The position numbers were made by a program, and so were the translations under genes. From Anaerolineae bacterium (GTDB taxonomy: Bacteria; Chloroflexota; Anaerolineae; JACIWR01): a DNA stretch of 52,933 nucleotides. The notes beneath the pieces were generated by a model. It was not told the origin of the DNA. It worked only from the letters and a program-made list of their open reading frames with translations, and did not search any database. Of this stretch, positions 1 to 9,350 are shown piece by piece. Within the stretch, counting starts at the first letter, position 1. Each line of letters opens with the position of its first letter. The stretch lies in contig JANLFX010000012.1 of the NCBI GenBank assembly GCA_024653325.1, positions 1 to 52,933 on the forward strand. The letters run 5' to 3'.

Positions 1-50
1 TTTGGAGATTGCTTCGGGCGCTTCGCGCCCTCGCAATGACAAATGTGACA
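1..50. repeat. Intergenic hairpin repeat next to the iorA end
   Basis: On the minus strand this reads TGTCATTGCGAG, then a GGGCGC-GAA-GCGCCC hairpin, then CGAAGCAATCTCC. The core arms are GGGCGC and GCGCCC. It resembles the widespread TCATTGCGAG...GAAGCAATCTC type of bacterial intergenic repeat, which is recalled from general knowledge and not searched here. It lies downstream of iorA and could also act as a transcript-end hairpin, although no clear T-run follows. Confidence 0.45.
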
Positions 51-86
51 TTGTCAAAAGTATCTCACCATGGTTCTTTTACCTCT

Positions 87-1910
87 TTACCTCTTGTCTT
101 GTGCCTCCTCCGAACTATAGAGTTGCGCGCGGAACTGGATGGCATTCGTCGGACACACCTGGGCGCACAGTTCACAACCGGTGCACAGCAGGGGGTCAAT
201 CTCTACTTTCTCGCGTTTGGTCTTCTCGTAAACTTCGTTGGATTTGCGCAGGGCCGGGCAGCCGGTGCGCAAACAGGCCCAACAAGCGTTGCACTCACTG
301 AGGTCCACTTTCAGTGGCTTGTAGGTGCGACGTACTTCCGGCAGCAGGGCGCACTCGCGGCGGACCACGATCACCGAGGGCTCTTCTCGATCCAGGGCTG
401 CTCGCAGCGCGGCCTCGACATCCTTGATTTTGTAAGCGTCCACTGTCGTCACGTGAGGGACACCCAGCGCTCGCACCAGTGGCTCGAATTCCACGGCGAC
501 AGTGTCTTTCCCTTGAAGGGTTTTGCCTGTGCCTGGGTGTTGTTGATGACCGGTCATGGCTGTAGTGCGGTTGTCCAGGATCAGGGTGATGGTGTTACTC
601 TGGTTGTAGGCCACGTTGAGCAGAGCGGGCATCCCGGTGTGGAAAAAAGTCGAATCACCGATGGCCGCTACGTGGCGCTGTTGGATGCCGGCTTTGGCTA
701 CACCGTGGGCTACGCCGATGCTGGCTCCCATGCATCCGCAGGTGTGCACTGCCCCTTGGGGTGGGAGAAAGGCCAGGGTGTAGCACCCAATGTCCCCGTT
801 GACCACCAGTTTCAGTTTTTTGGTAACAGTGAAAGTCGCGCGGTGTGGGCAGCCGGGACACAGGATGGGTGGGCGGGGTGGCAGTGGCGGCTTTTCCGGT
901 GAGGCCGTCTCCACCCGCGCCGATTCCGGCAACAGCCCGGCTTTAATCGCACAATCGCGCACAATTTTGGGGTTGAGTTCGCCCACCATAGGAAAGATGC
1001 TTTTCCCCTCGCACTCAATGCCCATCAGTCGGATTTCTTCCTCAATGAATGGGTCCAGCTCCTCAACCACGATCAGTCTATCCACCTGGGCGGCGAAGTC
1101 GGCGATAAGCTGGCGGGGCAGAGGGTAGGTCATTCCCAGTTTCAGGAATGAAGTGCGGGAGGCGGGGAACACTTCCTTGGCGTACTGGTAGGCAACGCCA
1201 TTGGTGACGATGCCCAGTTCAGTACCGCCCATTTCCACTACATTGTAAGGGAAGGTCTCGGCGAACTCGGCCAGCCTGGCGATACGCTCCTCGATCACGG
1301 GATGGCGTTTAAGGGCATTGCCGGGCACCATCACGTACTTGGTGGTATCAATGCGGTATTCCGGCGGTTTCTGCCAGATGTCGTGGCGTTCTGCGGGGAT
1401 CTCCACTGGCGTGCTGGAGTGACAGATGCGGGTGGTGGGGCGCAGCATCACCGGTGTGTCAAACCGTTCGCTGATCTCCAGGGCCACGCCCACCAGGTCT
1501 TTCGCTTCCTGGCTGTCTGTTGGCTCCAGACAGGGTACACGGGCGAATTTGGCGTAGCGGCGGTTGTCCTGCTCGTTTTGTGAGGAATGCATCTGGGGGT
1601 CATCGGCGGAAACGATGACCAGCCCGGCCTCCATGCCGGTCATCGAGGCGTAGAAGAAAGCGTCGGCGGCCACGTTCAACCCGACGTGTTTCATCACCGC
1701 CATCGCCCGGCTGCCGGCGTAGGCCGCGCCGATAGCCACGTCCAGAGCTACCTTTTCGTTAGGACACCATTCGGCGTACACGTTGGGCATGGGGGCCAGT
1801 GTCTCCAGAATCTCGGTGGAAGGCGTTCCCGGATAGGCGGCAGCCACCCGCACACCGCTCTCCCATGCGCCGTAGGCAATGGCTTCGTTGCCGGATAACA
1901 GTCGTTTCAC
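87..1910 (-). CDS. iorA: Indolepyruvate:ferredoxin oxidoreductase, alpha subunit
   Basis: This cytoplasmic, oxygen-sensitive enzyme oxidatively decarboxylates aryl-2-oxoacids from aromatic amino acids to aryl-acyl-CoA and reduces ferredoxin. The 607-residue length is typical of IorA. The N-terminal half is the pyrimidine-binding and transketolase-like region. A TPP-binding core follows, with GDIGCYTL and later GDSTFFHTG. The C-terminus carries two [4Fe-4S] motifs, CNACWACLRTGCP and CTGCELCAQVCP. The start is a GTG seven bases after a perfect AGGAGG. The beta subunit gene (iorB) is not in the window; it would lie past the left edge if it follows iorA as usual. The predicted promoter is at 2134-2162, so a MITE-like element falls inside the leader. 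Confidence 0.95.
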   Translation of the reverse strand: MKRLLSGNEAIAYGAWESGVRVAAAYPGTPSTEILETLAPMPNVYAEWCPNEKVALDVAIGAAYAGSRAMAVMKHVGLNVAADAFFYASMTGMEAGLVIVSADDPQMHSSQNEQDNRRYAKFARVPCLEPTDSQEAKDLVGVALEISERFDTPVMLRPTTRICHSSTPVEIPAERHDIWQKPPEYRIDTTKYVMVPGNALKRHPVIEERIARLAEFAETFPYNVVEMGGTELGIVTNGVAYQYAKEVFPASRTSFLKLGMTYPLPRQLIADFAAQVDRLIVVEELDPFIEEEIRLMGIECEGKSIFPMVGELNPKIVRDCAIKAGLLPESARVETASPEKPPLPPRPPILCPGCPHRATFTVTKKLKLVVNGDIGCYTLAFLPPQGAVHTCGCMGASIGVAHGVAKAGIQQRHVAAIGDSTFFHTGMPALLNVAYNQSNTITLILDNRTTAMTGHQQHPGTGKTLQGKDTVAVEFEPLVRALGVPHVTTVDAYKIKDVEAALRAALDREEPSVIVVRRECALLPEVRRTYKPLKVDLSECNACWACLRTGCPALRKSNEVYEKTKREKVEIDPLLCTGCELCAQVCPTNAIQFRAQLYSSEEAQDKR

Positions 1911-1937
1911 GCATTCACCTCCTGAGCGTATTTCGCG

Positions 1938-2103
1938 TTATGTGCTGGAGTCTGGCGAATTTTGAGCACCGCCATACATTTGTAGGCAGTTGTTTCATTG
2001 CCACAAGATGTAGATTCGTAGTAGCGACTTCAGTCGCTCTTTTCCGCCTGCAGACGACTAAAGTCGTCACTACGAGCCCAAAACGCCAGAGTCCAGTTAT
2101 GTG
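1938..2103 (+). mobile_element. MITE-like element, copy 1, with 7-bp target duplication
   Basis: The element proper is 1945-2096 (152 bp). Its ends are imperfect terminal inverted repeats, CTGGAGTCTGGCG on the left and CGCCAGAGTCCAG on the right (12 of 13 bases match). It is flanked by a perfect direct repeat TTATGTG at 1938-1944 and 2097-2103. Inside, arms 2016-2022 and 2069-2075 enclose two hairpins, AGCGACT-TC-AGTCGCT (2023-2038) and GACGACT-AA-AGTCGTC (2053-2068), giving a three-way-junction fold. There is no coding capacity, so it must be moved by a transposase encoded elsewhere. A second copy lies at 17223-17387 in the opposite orientation. Confidence 0.88.
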
Positions 2104-2133
2104 TTCCGTTCCACACCACGCACCTGTGACAGG

Positions 2134-2162
2134 ATTATAGCATTTTCAGGGATTCGTGGCAA
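2134..2162 (-). promoter_or_regulatory. Predicted sigma-70 promoter of iorA
   Basis: On the minus strand: TTGCCA (2157-2162), 17-bp spacer, TATAAT (2134-2139). Transcription would start near 2127, so the MITE copy at 1945-2096 would be transcribed as part of the iorA leader. Confidence 0.6.
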
Positions 2163-2167
2163 GCCGG

Positions 2168-2194
2168 GTAGCCGACGGCATTGCCGTCGGCTAC
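2168..2194. repeat. 27-bp perfect palindrome between divergent promoters
   Basis: Arms of 13 bp (GTAGCCGACGGCA and its complement) flank a single central T. It sits between the -35 boxes of the iorA and ppdK promoters. It may be an extragenic palindrome, a cruciform or an operator; the sequence alone does not decide. Confidence 0.6.
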
Positions 2195-2211
2195 GTATCC
2201 CCAGAAGGGGC

Positions 2212-2239
2212 TTGCAAAATCCAGCAATATGGGTATAAT
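2212..2239 (+). promoter_or_regulatory. Predicted promoter of ppdK
   Basis: TTGCAA (2212-2217), 16-bp spacer, TATAAT (2234-2239). The start codon follows about 90 bp downstream. This promoter diverges from that of iorA. Confidence 0.6.
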
Positions 2240-2329
2240 TCTTGCCGGTATTAAGCCTGCTTTTCTTCAGAGCGTTTGCAGGACATTTTACACAATTTTT
2301 TTACTGTTTGAAGTGAGGAGGTTTTTCGT

Positions 2330-5023
2330 ATGACGAAGAAATGGGTGTATCTTTTCAACGAGGGAAGCAAGGAGATGCGAGATCTCTTGGGCGGCAAGGG
2401 GGCTGGTCTGGCAGAAATGACCAACGCTGGCCTGCCTGTCCCCCCAGGTTTCACCATCACCACCGAAGCTTGTCTCAGCTTCTTCGATAACAACCGGCAA
2501 TTCCCGCCGGGGATGTGGGAGCAGACGCTGGAGGCGTTGAAGACGGTGGAGCAGCAGACCGGCAAAAAGTTCGGCGATCCCCGCAACCCGCTGCTGGTCT
2601 CCGTGCGCTCCGGGGCGCGAGTCTCCATGCCCGGCATGATGGACACTGTCCTCAACCTGGGTTTGAACTCCGAAACCCTCAAGGGGTTGGCTCAGCTCAC
2701 GGGCAACGAGCGTTTCGCTTACGACGCCTATCGGCGCCTCATCCAGATGTTTGGGCGCATCGTCAAAAGGATTGACGGTGAGAAATTCGAGCACATTCTG
2801 GATGAGTACAAGGAGCAAACGGAAGGGAAGCGAGACACTGATCTGACGACCGAGATGCTCAAAGACGTGGTGGCCGATTTCAAGGCCCTGTACAAAAGTG
2901 AACTCGGCGAGGACTTCCCCGAGGACCCCTACGAGCAACTGCGCCAGGCGGTCATGGCTGTCTTCGATTCGTGGTATGGCAAGCGGGCGGTGGATTATCG
3001 CAACTTCCACAAGATTCCCCATGACTGGGGTACCGCGGTCAACGTGGTAACCATGGTCTTCGGCAACATGGGTGATGACTCCGGCACCGGCGTGGCCTTC
3101 ACCCGCGACCCGGCTACGGGCGAGAAGGTGCTGTACGGCGAGTACCTGCAAAACGCCCAGGGCGAGGACGTGGTGGCCGGCATTCGCACGCCCAAGAAGA
3201 TCGCCGAACTGGAAAAAGACATGCCTGAGGTCTACGAGCAGTTCGTGAAAGTGGCGGAGATGCTGGAGAAGCACTACCGCGACATGCAGGACATGGAGTT
3301 CACCGTCGAGCGGGGCAAGCTGTGGATGCTTCAGACGCGTAGTGGCAAGCGCACGGCGGCCGCAGCGGTCAAAGTCGCCGTGGACATGGTGCGCGAGGGG
3401 TTAATCACCAAAGAAGAGGCCCTGTTGCGCGTGGACCCGGCGCAGATCAACCAGTTGCTCCTGCCGCGCTTTGACCCCAGGGCCGTGGAAGAAGCGCATA
3501 AGGCAGGACGCTATCTGGCCAAAGGGTTGAACGCCTCTCCAGGTGAGGCCTCGGGCATCGCTGCTTTCGATGCAGATACGGCGGAGGAATGGGGTCAGGC
3601 CGGCAAGGCGGTGATCCTCGTTCGTCCGGAGACTGCTCCCGATGATGTGCATGGCATGTTGAAGTCCAAAGGGATTCTGACCCAGCGTGGTGGGGCTACC
3701 TCCCATGCGGCGGTGGTCGCCCGCGGTCTGGGCCTGCCCTGCGTGGCCGGCTGCGAGGCCATTCGCGTGGATCCGGAGAAGAAATTGTTCACCGTTAACG
3801 GGCGGGTGCTCAAAGAGGGGGACCTGGTTTCTATCAGTGGAACCACGGGGGAGGTGTTTGCCGGGGCTATCCCGACCATCGCTCCGGATTTCAAGAAGGA
3901 GACCGACCTGATCACCCTGCTGGGGTGGGCTGACGAGGTGCGCCGCCTGGGAGTGTGGGCCAACGCGGATTATCCCAGAGACGCCATCAGGGCCCGTGAA
4001 TTCGGGGCCGGGGGTATTGGCCTGTGCCGTACCGAGCACATGTTCTTCGAGGAAGAACGGCGACCCATCGTGGTGCAGATGATCATGGCCGAGACGGAAG
4101 AGGAGCGCCAGGAGTGTCTGGATAGGCTCCTGCCTTTCCAGCGGGAGGACTTTGAGGGCATCTTCCGGGCCATGGATGGCTGTCCGGTGATCATTCGCCT
4201 GATTGACCCGCCCATGCACGAGTTCCTGCCGCCCCGCGAGGAGCTGCTCGAGGAGGTGACCCGGCTGCGCTGCACGGGTGAGAATCCCGAGGAACTGGCC
4301 AGGAAAGAGAAGATGCTGCGCGTGGTGGAGAGCATGTGGGAAGTGAACCCCATGCTGGGCCTGCGTGGCTGCCGGGCTGGTATCATGTACAAGGGCCTGA
4401 CCGAGATGCAGACGCGGGCCATTATCGAGGCGGCCTGTAACGTGACCAAAGAAGGGGTGGACGTGCATCCCGAGATCATGATCCCCCTGGTCAGCCACAT
4501 CAATGAGTTGAAGCTAGAGCAGGAAAAACTGGAGAAGGTGGCCAAGCAGGTGATGGCCGAGAAGGGCGTCGAGGTGGATTACAAATTTGGGACAATGATC
4601 GAGGTGCCGCGGGCAGCCCTCACCGCCGACGAGATCGCCCAATATGCTCAATTCTTCTCCTTTGGCACCAACGATTTGACCCAGATGACCTATGGCATCT
4701 CCCGCGATGACGCTGAGGGGAAATTTTTGCTGCAATACGTGGATCGCGGCATTTTGCCGGTCAATCCCTTCCAGGTGTTGGACCGAGACGCTGTAGGACA
4801 ATTGATGAAAATCTGCGTGGAGAAGGGACGTGCTACCAGGCCAGAGTTGGAGATTGGGATTTGCGGCGAGCATGGTGGCGATCCTAGCAGCATCGAGTTC
4901 TGCCATCTTATCGGCTTGAACTACGTCTCCTGCTCACCATTCCGCGTGCCCATCGCCCGGCTGGCGGCAGCCCAGGCGGCGTTGAAAGAACGGGCGACGG
5001 TGACGGTGCACAAAGACGTATAG
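2330..5023 (+). CDS. ppdK: Pyruvate, phosphate dikinase
   Basis: The enzyme interconverts pyruvate + ATP + Pi and phosphoenolpyruvate + AMP + PPi. It works in gluconeogenesis or PPi-linked glycolysis in the cytoplasm. The 897-residue length matches the family. In order: an N-terminal ATP-grasp-like nucleotide-binding domain (starting KKWVYLFNEG, with GGKGAGLAEM), a swivelling phosphohistidine domain with GGATSHAAVVARGLGLP, and a C-terminal TIM barrel ending in GICGEHGGDP and a CSPFRVPIAR segment. The ATG follows GAGGAGG at good spacing. The gene is monocistronic, with its own promoter and a strong terminator. Confidence 0.97.
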   Translation: MTKKWVYLFNEGSKEMRDLLGGKGAGLAEMTNAGLPVPPGFTITTEACLSFFDNNRQFPPGMWEQTLEALKTVEQQTGKKFGDPRNPLLVSVRSGARVSMPGMMDTVLNLGLNSETLKGLAQLTGNERFAYDAYRRLIQMFGRIVKRIDGEKFEHILDEYKEQTEGKRDTDLTTEMLKDVVADFKALYKSELGEDFPEDPYEQLRQAVMAVFDSWYGKRAVDYRNFHKIPHDWGTAVNVVTMVFGNMGDDSGTGVAFTRDPATGEKVLYGEYLQNAQGEDVVAGIRTPKKIAELEKDMPEVYEQFVKVAEMLEKHYRDMQDMEFTVERGKLWMLQTRSGKRTAAAAVKVAVDMVREGLITKEEALLRVDPAQINQLLLPRFDPRAVEEAHKAGRYLAKGLNASPGEASGIAAFDADTAEEWGQAGKAVILVRPETAPDDVHGMLKSKGILTQRGGATSHAAVVARGLGLPCVAGCEAIRVDPEKKLFTVNGRVLKEGDLVSISGTTGEVFAGAIPTIAPDFKKETDLITLLGWADEVRRLGVWANADYPRDAIRAREFGAGGIGLCRTEHMFFEEERRPIVVQMIMAETEEERQECLDRLLPFQREDFEGIFRAMDGCPVIIRLIDPPMHEFLPPREELLEEVTRLRCTGENPEELARKEKMLRVVESMWEVNPMLGLRGCRAGIMYKGLTEMQTRAIIEAACNVTKEGVDVHPEIMIPLVSHINELKLEQEKLEKVAKQVMAEKGVEVDYKFGTMIEVPRAALTADEIAQYAQFFSFGTNDLTQMTYGISRDDAEGKFLLQYVDRGILPVNPFQVLDRDAVGQLMKICVEKGRATRPELEIGICGEHGGDPSSIEFCHLIGLNYVSCSPFRVPIARLAAAQAALKERATVTVHKDV

Positions 5024-5041
5024 CCAGGCATTGACCGGACA

Positions 5042-5084
5042 ACAGTGGCAGCCTTATGGATATGGGGCTGCCACTGTTTGTTTT
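5042..5084 (+). terminator. Rho-independent terminator of ppdK
   Basis: A 12-bp stem, ACAGTGGCAGCC (5042-5053) with GGCTGCCACTGT (5066-5077), is followed by TTGTTTT. It lies 20 bases after the ppdK stop. Confidence 0.85.
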
Positions 5085-5147
5085 AGTAAAAAGAATCAGC
5101 GAGGACTCGCTCATTCGCTGACTCGCTGATTCGCTCATTTGGTTGTA

Positions 5148-5852
5148 TTAGAGAGCTCGCGCCAAAGTAAGAGCCCACACAGAACTGGCTCCTCCGGCGC
5201 GCAATGCCTGGCTACAGGCCTCCAGTGTTGATCCGGTTGTGCACACATCATCTACCAGCAGGACGTGCAGGCCCGCCGCAGATGCGGGCGCACAATGAAA
5301 AGCCCCGCGCACGTTCTCCCGTCGGGCTTCGGCCCCTAGTTCAACCTGTGGAGCCGTGGCCCGTATCCGGGCCAGGAGATTTTCTTTAATGGGTAAGCCC
5401 GTTATTTCGCCGAGCCTGCGGGCCAGCAAAGCGGATTGGTTATAACCCCTGGCCCGTTCCCGTGAGGGGTGCAACGGTACGGGAACAATCACATCCGCCG
5501 GAATATGGTGAGCTCGCCAATAATCGCCCATCATCTCGCCCAGTGGATCGGCCAGATGCTGAGCGTTTCTGTATTTCAGGGCGTGTATAGCGGTGCGTAG
5601 CACGCCGTCGAAATACAACACTGAACGAATTCCGTCAATCTGCAGGGGGGCCAGCCGACAATGGCTACAAATTTGTGGGCGGTCTGTAGGACGTCCGCAA
5701 AGGGAGCACACCGGGGGAAGCACAGGTTTCAGTCCGGCGCGACATGAATCGCAGAGCCACACTCCCATCCGGTTGCAGCCTGCACAGCGAGGGGGAAACA
5801 GGAGGTCCAGGAGACCATGCCGAATCTGCTGCCAAAAACCCAGGGCTGTCAA
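5148..5852 (-). CDS. comF: ComF family phosphoribosyltransferase-like protein
   Basis: The family (ComF/GntX) is linked to uptake of transforming DNA, but its biochemical role is uncertain. The 234-residue protein begins with an amphipathic stretch, then CAGC...CDSC and CSLC...CSHC cysteine pairs (N-terminal zinc-ribbon type). It ends in a type-I phosphoribosyltransferase fold with the PRPP loop VLLVDDVCTTGST. The first in-frame start is TTG without a good ribosome site, so the true N-terminus is unsure. It lies last in the tad block, 72 bp after tadC. Confidence 0.88.
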   Translation of the reverse strand: MTALGFWQQIRHGLLDLLFPPRCAGCNRMGVWLCDSCRAGLKPVLPPVCSLCGRPTDRPQICSHCRLAPLQIDGIRSVLYFDGVLRTAIHALKYRNAQHLADPLGEMMGDYWRAHHIPADVIVPVPLHPSRERARGYNQSALLARRLGEITGLPIKENLLARIRATAPQVELGAEARRENVRGAFHCAPASAAGLHVLLVDDVCTTGSTLEACSQALRAGGASSVWALTLARAL

Positions 5853-5924
5853 TCTGCGTCCATCCGTGTGGATACGAAATTACGAATCTGACCCTTCATC
5901 GCTGGAGTTTACACCTTGACGGCC

Positions 5925-6872
5925 TTAGAAGATGCTACCCAGCACCCCGGTTTCCATCACGAGGAGGATTGCAGGTCCCAGCAAGATGATATAGATAGAC
6001 GGGAAGATGAGTAAAATGAGGGGGATCATCATTTTGACCGGCGCTTTACGAGCCAGTTCTTCGGCCCGCTGGCGACGTTTGATGCGCATTTGCTCGGACT
6101 GGATGCGCAGTACCTTGGCAATACTAACGCCCAGTTGATCGGCCTGGATAACTGCGGCCACAAAGCTGGACAAGTCAGTCACGCCCACACTATCGGCCAT
6201 GCTCCGCAATGCCTCACGGCGCAGCTTGCCCAGGCGTATTTCCTGGATCGCCCGACCAAAAGCCCGGCTGAGTTCGTTATCCCACTTTTCCGTTACCTTG
6301 CTCATAGCCGCATCGAAGCCCAATCCGGCCTCCACGCAAATGGTCAACAGGTCCAGGGCATCGGGTAGGGCTTTGATAATCTCATCCTGGCGTTTCCTGA
6401 TCTTACTGCCCAACCACGCTACCGGCAGATAAAAGCCCAGGGCGCCCATCAGACCACTGTACAGCAAGCTTTGCCTGAGGGGTTGCCGGGACGTACTCAG
6501 CAGCAGGAACACCAGCAGGGCCATCAGCACTCCGGCCAGAGCACGGACGCCCCAGAACTCGGCAGGCCCCCAGTTGTTGGGTCGGCCGGCCAGTTCCAGT
6601 TTGTGGCGTGTGGCTTCCAGGGATTGCTGTGGGGTAAACCGGGCAATGAATTTGGCGATGGCAGACACCATCGGGCGCACAATGCGTTGACTGAAGGGCT
6701 GGGCCAGCTCCAATTCTTCCAGGGTCACCGGCTGGGCCCGGCTGCCGTATTCCGCCAGACGAGCCTCCACCCGCTCAGTTGCCGATCCTCTGGTGCCAAC
6801 CAGAATCAGTATGATAGCTCCCAACCCCATGAACAGAGCCAAACCGATTATCAGTAACTGCTGAACACCCAT
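5925..6872 (-). CDS. tadC: Tad pilus inner-membrane platform protein TadC
   Basis: This is a type II secretion F domain protein of 315 residues. It has an N-terminal membrane segment, paired central hydrophobic segments (about 105-150), a cytoplasmic T2SF domain containing CVEAGLGFDAAM and RLGKLRREALRSMA, and a C-terminal membrane segment ending at ETGVLGSIF. With TadB it forms the membrane platform on which the ATPase acts to assemble the pilus. The start has GGGAGA six bases upstream. The neighbour tadB lies 26 bp upstream in the same transcript. Confidence 0.92.
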   Translation of the reverse strand: MGVQQLLIIGLALFMGLGAIILILVGTRGSATERVEARLAEYGSRAQPVTLEELELAQPFSQRIVRPMVSAIAKFIARFTPQQSLEATRHKLELAGRPNNWGPAEFWGVRALAGVLMALLVFLLLSTSRQPLRQSLLYSGLMGALGFYLPVAWLGSKIRKRQDEIIKALPDALDLLTICVEAGLGFDAAMSKVTEKWDNELSRAFGRAIQEIRLGKLRREALRSMADSVGVTDLSSFVAAVIQADQLGVSIAKVLRIQSEQMRIKRRQRAEELARKAPVKMMIPLILLIFPSIYIILLGPAILLVMETGVLGSIF

Positions 6873-6898
6873 CTCACTTCTCCCAGCAGATTTACCAA

Positions 6899-7870
6899 CT
6901 ACACTTCAATAGTCACAATCTTTTTGATAGCCAGGAATCCGGAGGCTACGATAATCACTGCCACGGCGACCATTATCCAGCCGCAGGTGGTTTGGAACAT
7001 GCGCATGATGTAATCCCGGCTCATAAGGAGCAAGAGCAGGGTAATGGCCACGGGCAAAAAGCCGACAATGTACCCCGAAAGCATTGTCTGCGCGGTTAAC
7101 ACCCGGATCTCGCCCTGGATGCGCACTCGCTCGCGAATAGTGTAGCTGATGGTATCCAAAATCTCTGCCAGGTTGCCACCCACCTCGTGTTGCACGTTGA
7201 CCGCGGTAACCATCAAATCCAGGTCGGCGCTGCGGATCCGGCGTACCAGATTGTCCAGCGCATCCTCGTATGAAAGCCCCAGCCCTACTTCCTGTACTAC
7301 CCGCGCGAACTCCACGGAAATCGGTGGTGGCAATTCTTTGGACACCGCCTCCATAGCCTGAAGCATACTGTAACCAGAACGCAGGCCATTGACCAGGAGG
7401 TTAATCGCGTCGCCGAGTTGGCTGTTAAAAGCGTTCAATCTTCGCCTTTGCAGGATTTTGACCCACCAGCGCGGCAGGAAGAAGCCCAGGACCAGGCCGG
7501 GCAGGGCGAAGAATGGGCTGCGGAACAGTAGTGCTGCTAATCCGGCCACGCCTATCACGCTGATCACGTTGAAAATCATGAACTCGGTTACGGTCAGCTT
7601 CAAATCAGCGCGGGCCAACTCGGTCGCAATGCCGCCGCCGACGCCCCGTTTGCTCATGACCTTATCCAGGCCCTCGGCCATGCGCTTGAAACCGCGTTCC
7701 CCGGCGGCGGGTTTAGGCCGTTCAGCCGCTACCGTCTGCGCACCGGCATATTGCTCCACCCGTTCTTTTATGGTGGCCTTGGGGCCACGCGCGCTGGCGA
7801 TGATGCCCACGATGAACAGGATGACAGCCAGGGCGCCTACTAAAACCATCGCTAACAGGATGGGACTCAT
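6899..7870 (-). CDS. tadB: Tad pilus inner-membrane platform protein TadB
   Basis: This type II secretion F family protein has 323 residues. An N-terminal membrane segment is followed by a charged linker, a pair of membrane segments near residues 95-135, the T2SF domain (LVNGLRSGYSMLQAMEAVSKE, split as LVNGLRSGYS and LQAMEAV; later VQHEVGGNLAEIL) and C-terminal hydrophobic segments. It is the partner of TadC. An AGGAGG lies eight bases before the ATG. It sits between the ATPase gene and tadC, the standard tadA-tadB-tadC order. Confidence 0.92.
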   Translation of the reverse strand: MSPILLAMVLVGALAVILFIVGIIASARGPKATIKERVEQYAGAQTVAAERPKPAAGERGFKRMAEGLDKVMSKRGVGGGIATELARADLKLTVTEFMIFNVISVIGVAGLAALLFRSPFFALPGLVLGFFLPRWWVKILQRRRLNAFNSQLGDAINLLVNGLRSGYSMLQAMEAVSKELPPPISVEFARVVQEVGLGLSYEDALDNLVRRIRSADLDLMVTAVNVQHEVGGNLAEILDTISYTIRERVRIQGEIRVLTAQTMLSGYIVGFLPVAITLLLLLMSRDYIMRMFQTTCGWIMVAVAVIIVASGFLAIKKIVTIEV

Positions 7871-7920
7871 AACATATCCCTCCTTTTCCCGCCTGCCTTC
7901 TTCCCTGTCAGGGCCGCGAT

Positions 7921-9294
7921 CTAGAAGCGGAATCTCTCCCCGACGCCGAAAACGCTAGGCGGCAGGTGTATGTTGGCTGCCTCGAGACGAGGCATGAACT
8001 TGGGGCGAATACCTGTTGGCCGTAACCGGCCAATGATCTTCCCGCCCTCAATTCCCGTTTGTTCGAAGAGGAAGATGTCCTGCATGACAATGACATCACC
8101 CTCCATACCCTGCACTTCGGTGATGTTCACCACCTTGCGCGATCCGTCGCGGAAGCGCTCCGTGTGGATGATCAGGTCTATGGCGGAAGAAATTTGCTCC
8201 CGGATAGCACGTACCGGCAGATCCATCCCTGCCATCAGGCACATCGTCTCCAGACGGGACAGGGTATCGCGTGGGCTGTTGGAGTGGGCGGTGGTCAGCG
8301 ATCCGTCGTGGCCGGTGTTCATGGCCTGCAACATATCCAAGGCCTCGCCGGCACGGCACTCACCTACGATGATCCGGTCAGGGCGCATGCGCAGACTGTT
8401 GACCACCAGGTCACGGATGGTGACCTCGCCCTTGCCCTCGATGTTCGGGGGCCGTGATTCCAGGGTGACCACGTGATCCTGTCGGAGCTGGAGTTCAGCC
8501 GCGTTCTCAATGGTGATGATTCGCTCATCGTTGGGGATGAATCCCGACAGGACGTTGAGGAACGTGGTCTTGCCTGAACCGGTACCGCCGGAAACTATGA
8601 TGTTCAGCCGGGCATAGACGCACGCTTTCAAGAATTCGACGGCTTCCGGGGTAATGGTTCCAAACTCGATGAGGTCTTCCACCGTCAGCGGAGTCTTGGA
8701 GAATTTTCGAATGGTCAGCGTCGGACCGTTGATAGCCAGCGGCGGGATGATGGCATTCACACGGGAGCCGTCGGGCAGACGAGCGTCCACATAAGGTGAG
8801 CTTTCGTCAATGCGCCGGCCTAGCGGAGCCACAATGCGGTCAATGATGCGCAGGGCATGTTCGTCGCTTTCAAAGTTCAGGTTGGTCTTCTCCAGTTTAC
8901 CGTGGCGTTCGATGTAGATGCTCTTCGCCCCGTTGACCATGATTTCGGTGATGCTCTCGTCGGCCAGCAAGGGTTCGATAGGACCGTAGCCCAGAATCTC
9001 GGCTACTATCTGTTCAAAGAGACGCTGGCGTTCCGCCCGGCTGAGGATGATATTCTCCTCCACCAGGATGGAATCGAACAATTCCTCAATGGTACTTCGC
9101 ACCTCATCGGTCTGCGAGATGTCCATCTTGGGATCTAATTCGGCAATGAGCCTGTTTTGCACCCGGGTCTTGAGATCGAGATAGGCATCTCTGGCCGGGG
9201 CTGTCGGTTGCCGCCGCACTCTCAACTCGCGTAACTTGGAGGGTTGTTCTACAACTGTTTGCTGAGTTCTTTCGATTCGTTTGAGTAAAGACAT
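7921..9294 (-). CDS. tadA: Tad pilus assembly ATPase TadA/CpaF
   Basis: This cytoplasmic secretion ATPase of the VirB11/CpaF family powers pilus extension and probably retraction. The 457 residues show the N-terminal domain of CpaF ([20 protein letters not shown], about 101-120), Walker A GGTGSGKT at 236-243, and the Asp/His-box region with [16 protein letters not shown]. The ATG is preceded by AAGGAG. It lies directly upstream of tadB and downstream of the CpaE-like gene. Confidence 0.96.
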   Translation of the reverse strand: MSLLKRIERTQQTVVEQPSKLRELRVRRQPTAPARDAYLDLKTRVQNRLIAELDPKMDISQTDEVRSTIEELFDSILVEENIILSRAERQRLFEQIVAEILGYGPIEPLLADESITEIMVNGAKSIYIERHGKLEKTNLNFESDEHALRIIDRIVAPLGRRIDESSPYVDARLPDGSRVNAIIPPLAINGPTLTIRKFSKTPLTVEDLIEFGTITPEAVEFLKACVYARLNIIVSGGTGSGKTTFLNVLSGFIPNDERIITIENAAELQLRQDHVVTLESRPPNIEGKGEVTIRDLVVNSLRMRPDRIIVGECRAGEALDMLQAMNTGHDGSLTTAHSNSPRDTLSRLETMCLMAGMDLPVRAIREQISSAIDLIIHTERFRDGSRKVVNITEVQGMEGDVIVMQDIFLFEQTGIEGGKIIGRLRPTGIRPKFMPRLEAANIHLPPSVFGVGERFRF

Positions 9295-9350
9295 TCTACC
9301 ACACTCCTTGCCCTAAATCTACTCTTACTGGAAATTGCGTCGGGCCAACG

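Noticed and set aside
2288-3274. Long open frame (328 residues) on the minus strand opposite ppdK
   Set aside because: It is antisense to a strongly recognised gene, has no ribosome site or known family, and its composition reflects the codon use of ppdK.
5097-5145. Repeated TCGCT(C/G)A units after ppdK considered as a regulatory array
   Set aside because: The units are short and irregular, lie after a terminator, and have no gene nearby to regulate.
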